A model generated the notes under the pieces. The model did no database searches, had not been told where the DNA came from, and saw only the letters and a list, made by a program, of their open reading frames with translations. Of a stretch of 7,472 bases of DNA, positions 1 through 6,644 are shown in pieces. The stretch is from Spirochaetota bacterium (GTDB lineage: Bacteria > Spirochaetota > Spirochaetia > B11-G9): contig QNBL01000129.1 in the NCBI GenBank assembly GCA_003641695.1, positions 1-7,472 on the forward strand. The letters run 5' to 3'. Position 1 is the stretch's first letter; each line of letters starts with the position of its first letter. The translations under genes and the position numbers were made by a program.

Positions 1-1
1 A

Positions 2-1873
2 TCAGAAATGATCCCGGAGTTTGCAGGAAACTGGGAAATTGTAAAGAAGTCGGCTGGTAAGCTTGTCTTACAATCAAATCATGGGACATTGTCATTTATT
101 GCGTACAACCCTGATAAAATTGCACAGGCAAATCAGGCTTCGCATCTTGCCGGTGTCTGGAAACTGGGGGTAAAAAATGATGAAAATGCCGATGTGTATC
201 TGTATTTTAAAACACCTGACAAGCTTCTACTGTACCTGCAGGGAGAAGGATTTACCGGAAGGGTCAGCGGCAGGTGGTTTTTCGATGAAAAGGAGCAGAG
301 TGTGCTCATAACCGCACGGGAAAATCTGCTTAAAGGGAAAAGTTTCCTTAAACAAGTTTCTCCCACTGCCTTTCTTCTGGAAAACAAGGGGGAGAAAATA
401 ACCGGTACAAGACTGCAGCAGAATGCTGCAGACAGGGAACAGTTGCCGAGTTTTGAAAATATTTCCACCATGGTAGAAAACAACGGTGATACTACCAATT
501 CGCCCCTCTGTTCTGAAACCTTCCCCTGGTATAACAGAGAGGCAAAAGAGGACTATCTTAGGCATATAGCTGCTTTGGAGTACAAAAAATCTACCCTCCT
601 TGAGGGTTTTGATGTTTTTGTAACCAAGGATATCACTGCGCATCTCTCCTTCGATGAAAACGATGGAACCGTAGAGATGGATGATATTTTTACTCCCCTT
701 CCCATGGCGGATTGCAGTGAAGATACTGTCTTTTATCCCCTGGAAGAACCGTTTGAGTATGCGTTATCCGGGGAAAAAGAAATTACCGTTCCTGCGGGCA
801 CCTTCGAGTGCCTTGTTATTGATTTTGCAGATGATTTTAATGAAAGCAGAGCCCGGTTGTATATGATCAGGAACCGGCCGGGAGTCTATGCAAAAATAGT
901 AACCATCACAAAGGATTTTAATGAAGAGATATACACCAAATATGAACTTTCCGGTATTAAGGGAACGTTTACTCCCCAAAAAATTTCACCGGTTATCGGC
1001 AAGTGGATACTCACCGAAATAATACGGAACGGGAAATCTCAAAGAAAGGGAGAACCCTTTGAGTTTGTTAATGACGGCAGAGTTCTGATAACAAGAGCGG
1101 GAGAAATAGATACCGGCCGATGGACATTTAATTCTGATGAAAAGACAGTGCTTTTGGATTTTGACGGGAATCCCCAACCTTTTTCTATCGAAATGCTGTC
1201 GAATAAAAGTATGGTCTTAAAAAATAAAAGTGTTACCTATACTTTTATTAAATTTGAACCGGATACCGCAGGTACAGCACCGGAAAACCCAAAGGTAACC
1301 GGCTACTGGATGCTCACCAACACGCCTGATCCCTACAGGGTCATGCATCTTACCGATAGCTATGAGGTTTTCGATATTGACCGGATATACGCATCTCCCC
1401 TGGAAGACAATTATCCAAAAAGGGAAGGGACCTGGCTGTTTAACCCTGAAACATCATCCATCATTTTTATGACGGATGAATATGAATCTCTCTGCTATGG
1501 AAGCAGGAAAATTTCCAGATTGACTGATCAGTTGCTGGTTCTTGGAGAGGGCAATGACCGTCTTGTGTTTATAAAAATAAAACCGGATAAACTGGTGAAG
1601 GGAAATAAAGCATCGGGCCTTACAGGAATCTGGAGGATTAAAGGAAGGAACGGCACATATAATTATTACGATTTTACCGATCCTTTCTTGTTTAGAAAAG
1701 GCGCTTCCATGGAGGATATGCCCAAGACCGGTCTATGGTACTATGACAGACAAAATAAAATGCTGTTTCTCGGTTATCAGATGCATCAGCTTGAAGGATT
1801 TTCAAAAATAACCAGCATCTCCTCGACCAGAATAGAATTTGAAAACTCCCTTATTGCGGAACGGGTAGAATAG
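2..1873 (+). CDS. Repeat protein with GxW lipocalin-like modules (5' partial)
   Basis: I do not recognise a named family; function unknown. The reading frame is open to the left window edge. The ATG at position 8 has no room for a ribosome site and falls in the middle of a repeat module, so the true start and any signal peptide are upstream. Numbering from that ATG, four modules are visible, each opening with a G-x-W and carrying a second G-x-W about 35-42 residues later: W51/W90, W333/W372, W434/W476 and W542/W577. Residues 1-30 look like the tail of a fifth. Three junctions (30-51, 413-434, 521-542) have the same 22-residue spacing from an F-I to the G-x-W, with P-D at a fixed position. Such short beta-rich modules resemble lipocalin-like barrels (inference). 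Between the first and second module, roughly residues 145-320 form a different domain containing VPAGTFEC (261-268), a pattern seen in bacterial beta-sheet domains of the DUF3108 type. Probably exported, but the N-terminus is not visible. It is followed by the GH13 gene in the same direction after 68 bp. Confidence 0.75.
   Translation, partial: SEMIPEFAGNWEIVKKSAGKLVLQSNHGTLSFIAYNPDKIAQANQASHLAGVWKLGVKNDENADVYLYFKTPDKLLLYLQGEGFTGRVSGRWFFDEKEQSVLITARENLLKGKSFLKQVSPTAFLLENKGEKITGTRLQQNAADREQLPSFENISTMVENNGDTTNSPLCSETFPWYNREAKEDYLRHIAALEYKKSTLLEGFDVFVTKDITAHLSFDENDGTVEMDDIFTPLPMADCSEDTVFYPLEEPFEYALSGEKEITVPAGTFECLVIDFADDFNESRARLYMIRNRPGVYAKIVTITKDFNEEIYTKYELSGIKGTFTPQKISPVIGKWILTEIIRNGKSQRKGEPFEFVNDGRVLITRAGEIDTGRWTFNSDEKTVLLDFDGNPQPFSIEMLSNKSMVLKNKSVTYTFIKFEPDTAGTAPENPKVTGYWMLTNTPDPYRVMHLTDSYEVFDIDRIYASPLEDNYPKREGTWLFNPETSSIIFMTDEYESLCYGSRKISRLTDQLLVLGEGNDRLVFIKIKPDKLVKGNKASGLTGIWRIKGRNGTYNYYDFTDPFLFRKGASMEDMPKTGLWYYDRQNKMLFLGYQMHQLEGFSKITSISSTRIEFENSLIAERVE
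95..160 (+). repeat. Module-junction repeat copy 1 (protein-level)
   Basis: Encodes residues 30-51 (numbered from the ATG at 8) of the repeat protein. It aligns without gaps to residues 521-542 (nucleotides 1568-1633), with 11 of 22 positions identical: F, I, P, D, K, N, A, S, L, G and W. Residues 413-434 (1244-1309) form a third, more diverged copy with the same 22-residue length and the same F-I, P-D and G-x-W positions. The similarity is in the protein and shows internal duplication of the module. Confidence 0.6.
1568..1633 (+). repeat. Module-junction repeat copy 3 (protein-level)
   Basis: Encodes residues 521-542 of the repeat protein and pairs with 95-160. It marks the boundary into the last module, which runs to the stop codon and carries its second G-x-W at W577. 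The last module ends soon after its final strand, so the C-terminus of the gene appears complete. Confidence 0.6.
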
Positions 1874-1884
1874 GCAGAAATAAA

Positions 1885-1914
1885 TTGGCAATTAATAAAA
1901 AATGTTGGTAAAAT
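1885..1914 (+). promoter_or_regulatory. Putative sigma-70 promoter for the GH13 gene
   Basis: TTGGCA (1885-1890) and TAAAAT (1909-1914) are separated by 18 bp in the AT-rich gap after the repeat protein. Transcription would start near 1921, giving a leader of about 20 nt with an AGGGAGA ribosome site at 1932-1938. Each box has one or two mismatches to the TTGACA/TATAAT consensus. Read-through from the upstream gene is also possible, since no terminator hairpin is seen in the gap. Confidence 0.4.
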
Positions 1915-1941
1915 GAAAGAAAAGAGATTGCAGGGAGAAGT

Positions 1942-4671
1942 ATGATGATTGACATTCTAAAGAAAATCCATTCCGACAGTTTTATAGAGGAGACTCTCGG
2001 AGTAATAAAAAAGAACCTTGCAGAACTGTATGGAGAAAAGAAGGGGAGGAAAAACTACAACTGCATTATTGAAGCTGGAGAAAAGTTTCTCCGTTCTTTG
2101 AGTGATAAAGATATCGAGCAGTTTGCTTCTTTTAACCGTACCCAGCCCTATGATCATTTAAAAGGAAAGAAATTTGCCATCAGCTATCCCGATAACGTGT
2201 ATATTGATGAGGAACCTACCTTGCAAACGCTTAAGCGGGTGCTGGGGACATACTTCCCCGGGATAAACGGAATTCACATCTTGCCGGAAAGGGTTATGAG
2301 CCATTATGATGTGTGGCCTCAGGATTTTTTTGAGTTTTTGTCCAGGAGGGATGCCGTCTCTCTGGTCGAATACCTGCAAAAGGAAGAATATCTGGATGAA
2401 AAAAGGATACCGACTGAAAAATACGGTGCGATCAGGGACCGGGCGGGGGCAGCGCAGCTGGCATCAGAGCTTATTATCCCCTGGCTGGAGGGAATTGAAA
2501 CGGGAGATGATACAGCCGGAAGGGAGAAACGTGCTGATGCCCTTGTCAGTGTTATAGAGGGAGCATACAATTCCCATTTCAATGACGGAGGATTTTCGCA
2601 AAAGACCAGGGCAAAAATCGATCCCCGGTTTGGTACATTGAATGATCTTAAAGAAATTACTTCCGGGTACTCGGTCATGCTGGATTATGTGGTAAATCAT
2701 CTGGATATAGACAATGATTATCTGGAAGCCTTCCGAAGAGGACAGAACAGCGGAGATGCATTTATCCTTATTACTCCAAAAGAGTACGATGATATGCAGA
2801 GAAACGGAGAGCTTTCAAAGACTTTCCGGCCGAGACCGTTTCCCCTTTTTACGGGTGTAAGGAAATATCCATTAAATAAAGACCTGACGCTCTCCGGTAA
2901 GGCAGAGCAGATAAATGCGGTGTTCACCGATTCCGGATTGAAGCCCATTGATGAGCGGGTCATTCTTTTTTTCTCCATCTATTTCAAGGTACAAAACGAC
3001 CAGGGGCTTACCGCAGAGGACAAGAGAGTTCTCGACCGTTTTAAGAAGTATCTAAAGGAGCAGGGAATCGAGGAAGGGAGTATTTTTACCGTTTCTGCCC
3101 GGCAGCCTGCAGGGCAGATGTTCAGAGCTGAGACAGCGGAAGATTTATCTGCTCTGGTATCAATCCTGGGATTTGAACGGGAGTACGGGGAAATATTCCT
3201 GCAGCATGACGATGAAATATTCGGCGAGAAGTTTTTTGTATACACAACCTTCAGTGAATCCCAGGTAGATATAAACCCGCTGTCAGAATCTGGTTTCAAG
3301 ATGATTATTGATGATCTTTTTCACCTGCTTTCTTCGGTAAATCTGGCCATGATGCGGATGGATGCGATCAAGTATCTATGGAAGGAGAAGGGTAGAAGAA
3401 ACTTTGATATGGAAGAAGGAAATATCCTTATCGATGTTATCCGCGGTGTTATGCAGCTTTTTGCTCCCGGTGTTCTTCCTCTTGATGAAGTAAACAGCCC
3501 GGATCCGGTTGTGTACAAAATGGAGAAAGATGGAGGATTTGCCTACCTTTTCGGCCAGGTAAATTCTGTAGTAACTGCGTTTAATGAACAGAATCTTGAA
3601 CCATTAAAACGATTTTACACTCTTTTTAAGGAAAAACAACCCAGGAACTTTGTCCCGTTCATTATGCTCTCAACCCACGATGGACGTTCAGTTCAGGGGC
3701 TCGGAGTGCAGCGTACCGACGGACACGTGAGCATTGAACAATTCTACCGTTTGAAAGAAGTTATCGAAGATCAGGGAGGGAAGGCAAAGTACCGTTCAGT
3801 TCCCCGGGGGCAGGTAGCAATGGATACCTTTGAAAAGGTCATTACCGAGGCCGGCCTGAATGCTTTCAAAGAAAAATTTCTCACCCTCTTTACCAGCCAG
3901 TCTGTTTCGGAGGGGGATGTACTTATCCTTACAGATCCCGATACAGAACGGCAGGAGTTACTGGAAAAGATGGCAGCGTTCAGCGGAATGAGTATTCAGG
4001 ATCTGTCCCGAATCCCTGCAATTGATTACTTTCTCGACTGGATTATAGACGGCAAGACGATCTATGAGCTCTGTGCAACGTCAAGAAGTTCATTTCGTAA
4101 ACATGTCAGGAATGGAGCACCGTCCAGGGGAATGCTGACTCCGGAAATGGAAGCACGCCGTTTCGCCCAGGCTCAGGCATTCGTCCTCACCTTTGGGCAG
4201 GCCGTTCCTGCGATCTACTTTAACGACTTGCTTGGTCTTGAAAACGACTATGAGGGCTATGATATTTCCGGTAAACCAAGGGATTTGAACCGGCACAAGA
4301 GCAATCTGTACTCCTTTGATTTTGAAAACAATCAGGATCCATTTATACGAGAATATATTCCTTTAATCAACAAAATACTGCTGATCCGTGGGAAAGACCC
4401 ATCTTTCTATCCCGGCAGCGATGATTTTGAATTTGAAGCCCTGAATGAATCAATCTTTTTGAATCATCCGTTTCATGGAGGAAAGCATTCCTTTATTTTG
4501 GGGAATATATCCCGGATGGAGCAAGAGATTAGAATTAACCCTGCAGCACTGGCGGGAGCCCCAAGGATCAGCAGATTACGGGATCTACTATCAGGAGCAA
4601 TAGTCACTCCTGAATCAGACGGTACATTTATTCTGCATTTTGGTCCCTTCGGGATGCTTTATCTGGAGTAG
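1942..4671 (+). CDS. GH13 sucrose/glucosylglycerate phosphorylase-like enzyme with large insertions
   Basis: Probable cytoplasmic alpha-glucoside phosphorylase or related glucosyl-transferring enzyme: no signal peptide, and the N-terminus (about 1-75) is helical and charged. GH13 signatures are in order: YPDNV (near 81) and HILP (112-115) of the first barrel strands; DPRFGT then DYVVNH (248-253, region I); MRMDAIKY with R472 and nucleophile D474 (region II); LDEVNSPD with acid/base E516 (region III); STHDG with D580 (region IV). The GH13_18 hallmarks TTFSESQVDIN (435-445), PAIYFNDLLG (756-765) and RDLNR (780-784) point to the sucrose phosphorylase / glucosylglycerate phosphorylase group, which splits a glucoside with phosphate to give glucose 1-phosphate. 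The family is usually about 490-590 residues; this protein is 909. Extra segments lie at about 117-211, 305-430 and within 624-739. All catalytic residues remain, so it is probably active, but the substrate cannot be read from sequence. AGGGAGA at 1932-1938 supports ATG 1942; ATG 1945 is equally possible. It converges with the regulator gene, leaving 21 bp. Confidence 0.85.
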   Translation: MMIDILKKIHSDSFIEETLGVIKKNLAELYGEKKGRKNYNCIIEAGEKFLRSLSDKDIEQFASFNRTQPYDHLKGKKFAISYPDNVYIDEEPTLQTLKRVLGTYFPGINGIHILPERVMSHYDVWPQDFFEFLSRRDAVSLVEYLQKEEYLDEKRIPTEKYGAIRDRAGAAQLASELIIPWLEGIETGDDTAGREKRADALVSVIEGAYNSHFNDGGFSQKTRAKIDPRFGTLNDLKEITSGYSVMLDYVVNHLDIDNDYLEAFRRGQNSGDAFILITPKEYDDMQRNGELSKTFRPRPFPLFTGVRKYPLNKDLTLSGKAEQINAVFTDSGLKPIDERVILFFSIYFKVQNDQGLTAEDKRVLDRFKKYLKEQGIEEGSIFTVSARQPAGQMFRAETAEDLSALVSILGFEREYGEIFLQHDDEIFGEKFFVYTTFSESQVDINPLSESGFKMIIDDLFHLLSSVNLAMMRMDAIKYLWKEKGRRNFDMEEGNILIDVIRGVMQLFAPGVLPLDEVNSPDPVVYKMEKDGGFAYLFGQVNSVVTAFNEQNLEPLKRFYTLFKEKQPRNFVPFIMLSTHDGRSVQGLGVQRTDGHVSIEQFYRLKEVIEDQGGKAKYRSVPRGQVAMDTFEKVITEAGLNAFKEKFLTLFTSQSVSEGDVLILTDPDTERQELLEKMAAFSGMSIQDLSRIPAIDYFLDWIIDGKTIYELCATSRSSFRKHVRNGAPSRGMLTPEMEARRFAQAQAFVLTFGQAVPAIYFNDLLGLENDYEGYDISGKPRDLNRHKSNLYSFDFENNQDPFIREYIPLINKILLIRGKDPSFYPGSDDFEFEALNESIFLNHPFHGGKHSFILGNISRMEQEIRINPAALAGAPRISRLRDLLSGAIVTPESDGTFILHFGPFGMLYLE

Positions 4672-4692
4672 ATGCCCGTTTAAACCCCCAAA

Positions 4693-6084
4693 TTAACGGA
4701 ATGGATTTTTGAGACCGAGAATTGCCATTCTGGACCTGAGTTTTCGCTCTGATATTCCCAGGGTCCTTGCTGCAGCACTCTGGTTGCCGGAAGCACTTTC
4801 CAGAGCTTCGGTTATGAGGCGGGATTCAAATGCCTCCATGCTCTCTTCGTAATTGTTCTCCAGAGATCCGCTTACAGATTGTATTCCCGGTATTTCTCTT
4901 TGCAGAATAGCCGGAAGTTCATTCCTGGTAATAACATTTCCCCGGGAAAGAGCTATTGCATATTCAATAATGTTTTCCAATTCCCGTATATTTCCGGGAT
5001 AGGAATAATTAGTTAACAGAAAGGCTGCTTCATCAGTTAATGTCACCTTATCTCTTTGATGTTTCTCACAGATCTCTTCAATATAATGTTCAACCAAAGG
5101 AATGATATCTTCTTTCCGTGCCCTCAGCGGGGGAATATAGAGGGGAATAACATTCAATCTGTAGTAAAGGTCTTCCCTGAATAAACCTTTCTGGACTAGT
5201 TCTTCAAGATTTTTATTGGTTGCAGCTATTACCCGTATATCAATCCATTTGATTTTTCCTGAACCAACTTTCTGCAGTTCCCCAAATTGAAGGATCCGCA
5301 GGAGCTTGGTCTGGATGTGCAGCGGGATCTCTCCTGCCTCATCGATAAAGAGTGTTCCCCCTTCGGACTGCTCAAAGAGGCCCGTATGATCGGAGTCGGC
5401 TCCCGTAAATGCTCCTTTTACATGTCCGAATAACTCACTTTCAATGAGGGTTTCAGGAAGTGCTGCAATATTAACGGTAACAAACGGTTTATGTTTCCGC
5501 TTGCTTGAGTAGTGGATGCCTCTTGCAAATAATTCCTTTCCTGTTCCGCTCTCCCCTTGTATGAGAATGTTCGCATCAGTCCGGGCAGCTCTGGAAGCAA
5601 TATTTATTACTTCCTTCATGGTCTGGCTTTGGAAAATAATCTGATTTGAAAAAGGTATCTCCTTTGATCCGATCGCCTTTAAGAGGGAATCATTTTCCTG
5701 CAGAAGGTTCTTTAATTCAAATATTTTGGTTATCCGGTTAAGCAGGACCTCGGAACTTATGGGTTTAATAATAAAATCGTAAGCCCCCCGTTTCATCAAT
5801 TCAATTGCTTCAGTGGTCGATGTTCCCGAAGTCAGTACAATCACTTCACAATCAGGTCGTTCATTTTTTACTAAATCAAGAATTTCACTCCCTGATTTAT
5901 CCGGCATGTAGTAGTCGGTTATTACCAGATCAAATGGAAAAGATGCAAGCTGCTCTGAGAAACTTGCAGCATCAGCAGTGAAAACAGGGTTGCACCGGGG
6001 ATATTCTATTCGGGAGAACATTGCTTTCAAGAGTTCAAGCTGGGTAAGGTCGTCATCAAGAATCAGTATATTGAGGATTTTCAT
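4693..6084 (-). CDS. Sigma-54-dependent response regulator (NtrC family)
   Basis: Cytoplasmic transcription activator that uses ATP hydrolysis to open sigma-54 promoter complexes when its receiver domain is phosphorylated. Receiver domain, about 1-120: acidic pocket D10-D12, phosphoacceptor D57 (in ITDYYMPDKSG), T85 and K107. AAA+ domain, about 148-385: Walker A GESGTGKE (177-184), sigma-54 contact loop GAFTGA (224-229), Walker B TLFIDEA (244-250), ATNKN sensor (288-292), arginine-finger region FREDLYYRLN (302-311) and YPGNIRELEN (362-371). C-terminal Fis-type helix-turn-helix, about 434-455. All motifs are intact and the length (463) is normal for the family. No histidine kinase gene is in the window, so it is an orphan here. 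The gene is divergent from a STAS-lipoprotein operon that has a strong sigma-54 promoter, which is its likely target. The start at 6084 puts the first receiver strand right at the N-terminus, as expected; there is only a poor AAGA-type ribosome site. Confidence 0.95.
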   Translation of the reverse strand: MKILNILILDDDLTQLELLKAMFSRIEYPRCNPVFTADAASFSEQLASFPFDLVITDYYMPDKSGSEILDLVKNERPDCEVIVLTSGTSTTEAIELMKRGAYDFIIKPISSEVLLNRITKIFELKNLLQENDSLLKAIGSKEIPFSNQIIFQSQTMKEVINIASRAARTDANILIQGESGTGKELFARGIHYSSKRKHKPFVTVNIAALPETLIESELFGHVKGAFTGADSDHTGLFEQSEGGTLFIDEAGEIPLHIQTKLLRILQFGELQKVGSGKIKWIDIRVIAATNKNLEELVQKGLFREDLYYRLNVIPLYIPPLRARKEDIIPLVEHYIEEICEKHQRDKVTLTDEAAFLLTNYSYPGNIRELENIIEYAIALSRGNVITRNELPAILQREIPGIQSVSGSLENNYEESMEAFESRLITEALESASGNQSAAARTLGISERKLRSRMAILGLKNPFR

Positions 6085-6095
6085 ATCTTGGTGAT

Positions 6096-6124
6096 ATTGT
6101 AGCTTTTTTCGACATTTATGTCGA
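6096..6124 (-). promoter_or_regulatory. Putative sigma-70 promoter of the response regulator
   Basis: Read on the minus strand, TCGACA (6124-6119) and TACAAT (6101-6096) are separated by exactly 17 bp, one mismatch each from the TTGACA/TATAAT consensus. The start site would be near 6089, only about 5 nt before the ATG at 6084, so the transcript would be nearly leaderless. This fits the absence of a clear Shine-Dalgarno sequence. The -35 box and part of the spacer lie inside the distal dyad (6109-6124), which suggests autoregulation. Confidence 0.5.
6109..6124. promoter_or_regulatory. Distal dyad, probable activator binding site 1
   Basis: TCGACATTTATGTCGA is a perfect inverted repeat with 7-bp arms around a central TT. 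Its centre (6116.5) is about 114 bp upstream of the predicted sigma-54 start site, a usual distance for an enhancer of an NtrC-type activator. It shares the pattern TCGNCNNTTNNGNCGR with the second dyad 33 bp away. It also overlaps the -35 box of the divergent regulator promoter. Binding by the adjacent response regulator is inferred. Confidence 0.6.
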
Positions 6125-6141
6125 GAGTTTTATACTTTAAT

Positions 6142-6157
6142 TCGCCCATTTGGGCGG
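6142..6157. promoter_or_regulatory. Proximal dyad, probable activator binding site 2
   Basis: TCGCCCATTTGGGCGG contains a perfect inverted repeat, CGCCCA-TT-TGGGCG (6143-6156). Aligned on its centre (6149.5), it agrees with the distal dyad at the outer TCG and CG, the inner C and G, and the central TT. The centre is about 81 bp upstream of the predicted sigma-54 start site. The 33-bp spacing from site 1 is close to three helical turns, so two dimers would sit on roughly the same DNA face. Confidence 0.6.
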
Positions 6158-6169
6158 CAATATTCTTAC

Positions 6170-6186
6170 ATAAGCATAGAGCTTAT
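6170..6186. repeat. Inverted repeat between the dyads and the sigma-54 promoter
   Basis: ATAAGC (6170-6175) and GCTTAT (6181-6186) form 6-bp arms around a 5-nt spacer. The sequence does not match the pattern of the two upstream dyads. It lies between the putative enhancer sites and the promoter, where a DNA-bending protein or second regulator could bind, but AT-rich repeats this short also arise by chance. Confidence 0.3.
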
Positions 6187-6203
6187 TGTCTTGGCGTGAA
6201 TGT

Positions 6204-6218
6204 TGGCACGGTATTTGC
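6204..6218 (+). promoter_or_regulatory. Sigma-54 (-24/-12) promoter of the STAS-lipoprotein operon
   Basis: TGGCACGGTATTTGC matches the RpoN consensus TGGCACG-N4-TTGC at every conserved position. The invariant GG (6205-6206) and GC (6217-6218) are separated by exactly 10 bp. Taking C6218 as -12, transcription would start near 6230, giving a leader of about 30 nt before the ATG at 6261. A gene for a sigma-54 activator is divergently transcribed next door, and two shared-pattern dyads lie upstream, which strengthens the call considerably. Confidence 0.88.
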
Positions 6219-6260
6219 TTGATTTAAGGTTGTTAACTTTTGATTTTTTTAGGGGTGTAC

Positions 6261-6608
6261 ATGTACATAGTTATTGATGAGAGTGCCCGTTTACTCCACG
6301 AAATAGAGAATGCTGAAATAAAACCATATAGTAATCTGGTTTTTGATATGAAAAAAGTTGTAAGTATACGTGCGGGTGAAATCGGAATAATAATCCGTAT
6401 ATCAGAAAAGGTTAAAAAGGCGGGGGGGTGTATTTCCCTGATGAATCTTCCACAGTTAATTATGGAAATATTGCAGCTTCCCGGTTTTGATCACTACTTT
6501 GAAATAGACAGTGTAAATAAGGCTGCCCACAATTGTACAAATCATGAAGATATGGAGCAGCTACTGAGAATTGATGCATCTAACGTTCATAAGGAGAATA
6601 ACCGATGA
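6261..6608 (+). CDS. STAS-domain protein lacking the phosphoserine site
   Basis: Small cytoplasmic protein (115 residues) resembling anti-sigma-factor antagonists of the SpoIIAA/RsbV type. The core VFDMKKV (27-33), the helix after it, and GGCISLMNLPQLIMEIL, followed by FDHYFEI, follow the STAS strand-helix order. In SpoIIAA-like proteins the first helix begins with a D-S-S-G motif whose serine is phosphorylated; the aligned segment here is I-R-A-G-E-I-G (36-42), with no serine or threonine. The N-terminal part before the FDM strand is also shorter than usual. It therefore probably does not act through the normal kinase-controlled partner switch. No anti-sigma kinase or PP2C phosphatase gene is in the window. 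ATG 6261 is chosen because AGGGG (6251-6255) sits 5 nt upstream; an in-frame TTG at 6240 would add seven residues but lacks a ribosome site. It is the first gene after the sigma-54 promoter and is probably co-transcribed with the lipoprotein 36 nt downstream. Confidence 0.75.
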   Translation: MYIVIDESARLLHEIENAEIKPYSNLVFDMKKVVSIRAGEIGIIIRISEKVKKAGGCISLMNLPQLIMEILQLPGFDHYFEIDSVNKAAHNCTNHEDMEQLLRIDASNVHKENNR

Positions 6609-6610
6609 AG

Positions 6611-6632
6611 ACAGGGGGTAGTGTATCCCTGT
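6611..6632 (+). repeat. Small hairpin just before the lipoprotein ribosome site
   Basis: ACAGGG (6611-6616) and CCCTGT (6627-6632) form a perfect 6-bp stem with a 10-nt loop. It lies between the STAS stop codon and the GGAGG ribosome site at 6635-6639. No U-run follows, so it is not a terminator. It could modulate translation or stabilise the downstream message; the function is speculative. Confidence 0.35.
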
Positions 6633-6644
6633 ATGGAGGATATT

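Noticed and set aside
8..10. ATG at position 8 as the true start of the first gene
   Set aside because: The frame is open to the window edge, and residues 1-30 match the tail of a repeat module, so the gene most likely begins upstream.
133..643. Long minus-strand open frames opposite the repeat protein
   Set aside because: They are shadows of a plus-strand gene with clear internal protein repeats; no recognisable domain or ribosome site supports them.
4644..4654. TCCC-TTC-GGGA hairpin near the end of the GH13 gene
   Set aside because: Only a 4-bp stem inside coding sequence with no following T-run; too weak to call.
4672..4692. Possible bidirectional terminator between the convergent GH13 and regulator genes
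   Set aside because: The 21-bp gap contains only GTTTAAAC (4678-4685), an 8-bp palindrome with no loop and no GC stem. No terminator-like hairpin with a T-run was seen in it.
6108..6136. Plus-strand sigma-70 promoter TTCGAC-N17-TATACT
   Set aside because: The -10 is fair but the -35 is poor and is explained by the dyad. The sigma-54 promoter downstream is far stronger evidence for operon control.
6240..6260. Upstream TTG start for the STAS gene
   Set aside because: It has no ribosome site, while ATG 6261 has AGGGG at good spacing. A stop codon lies just upstream of the TTG.
6633..6644. Upstream in-frame ATG for the lipoprotein
   Set aside because: It would overlap the GGAGG ribosome site at 6635-6639 and adds acidic residues before the signal peptide.
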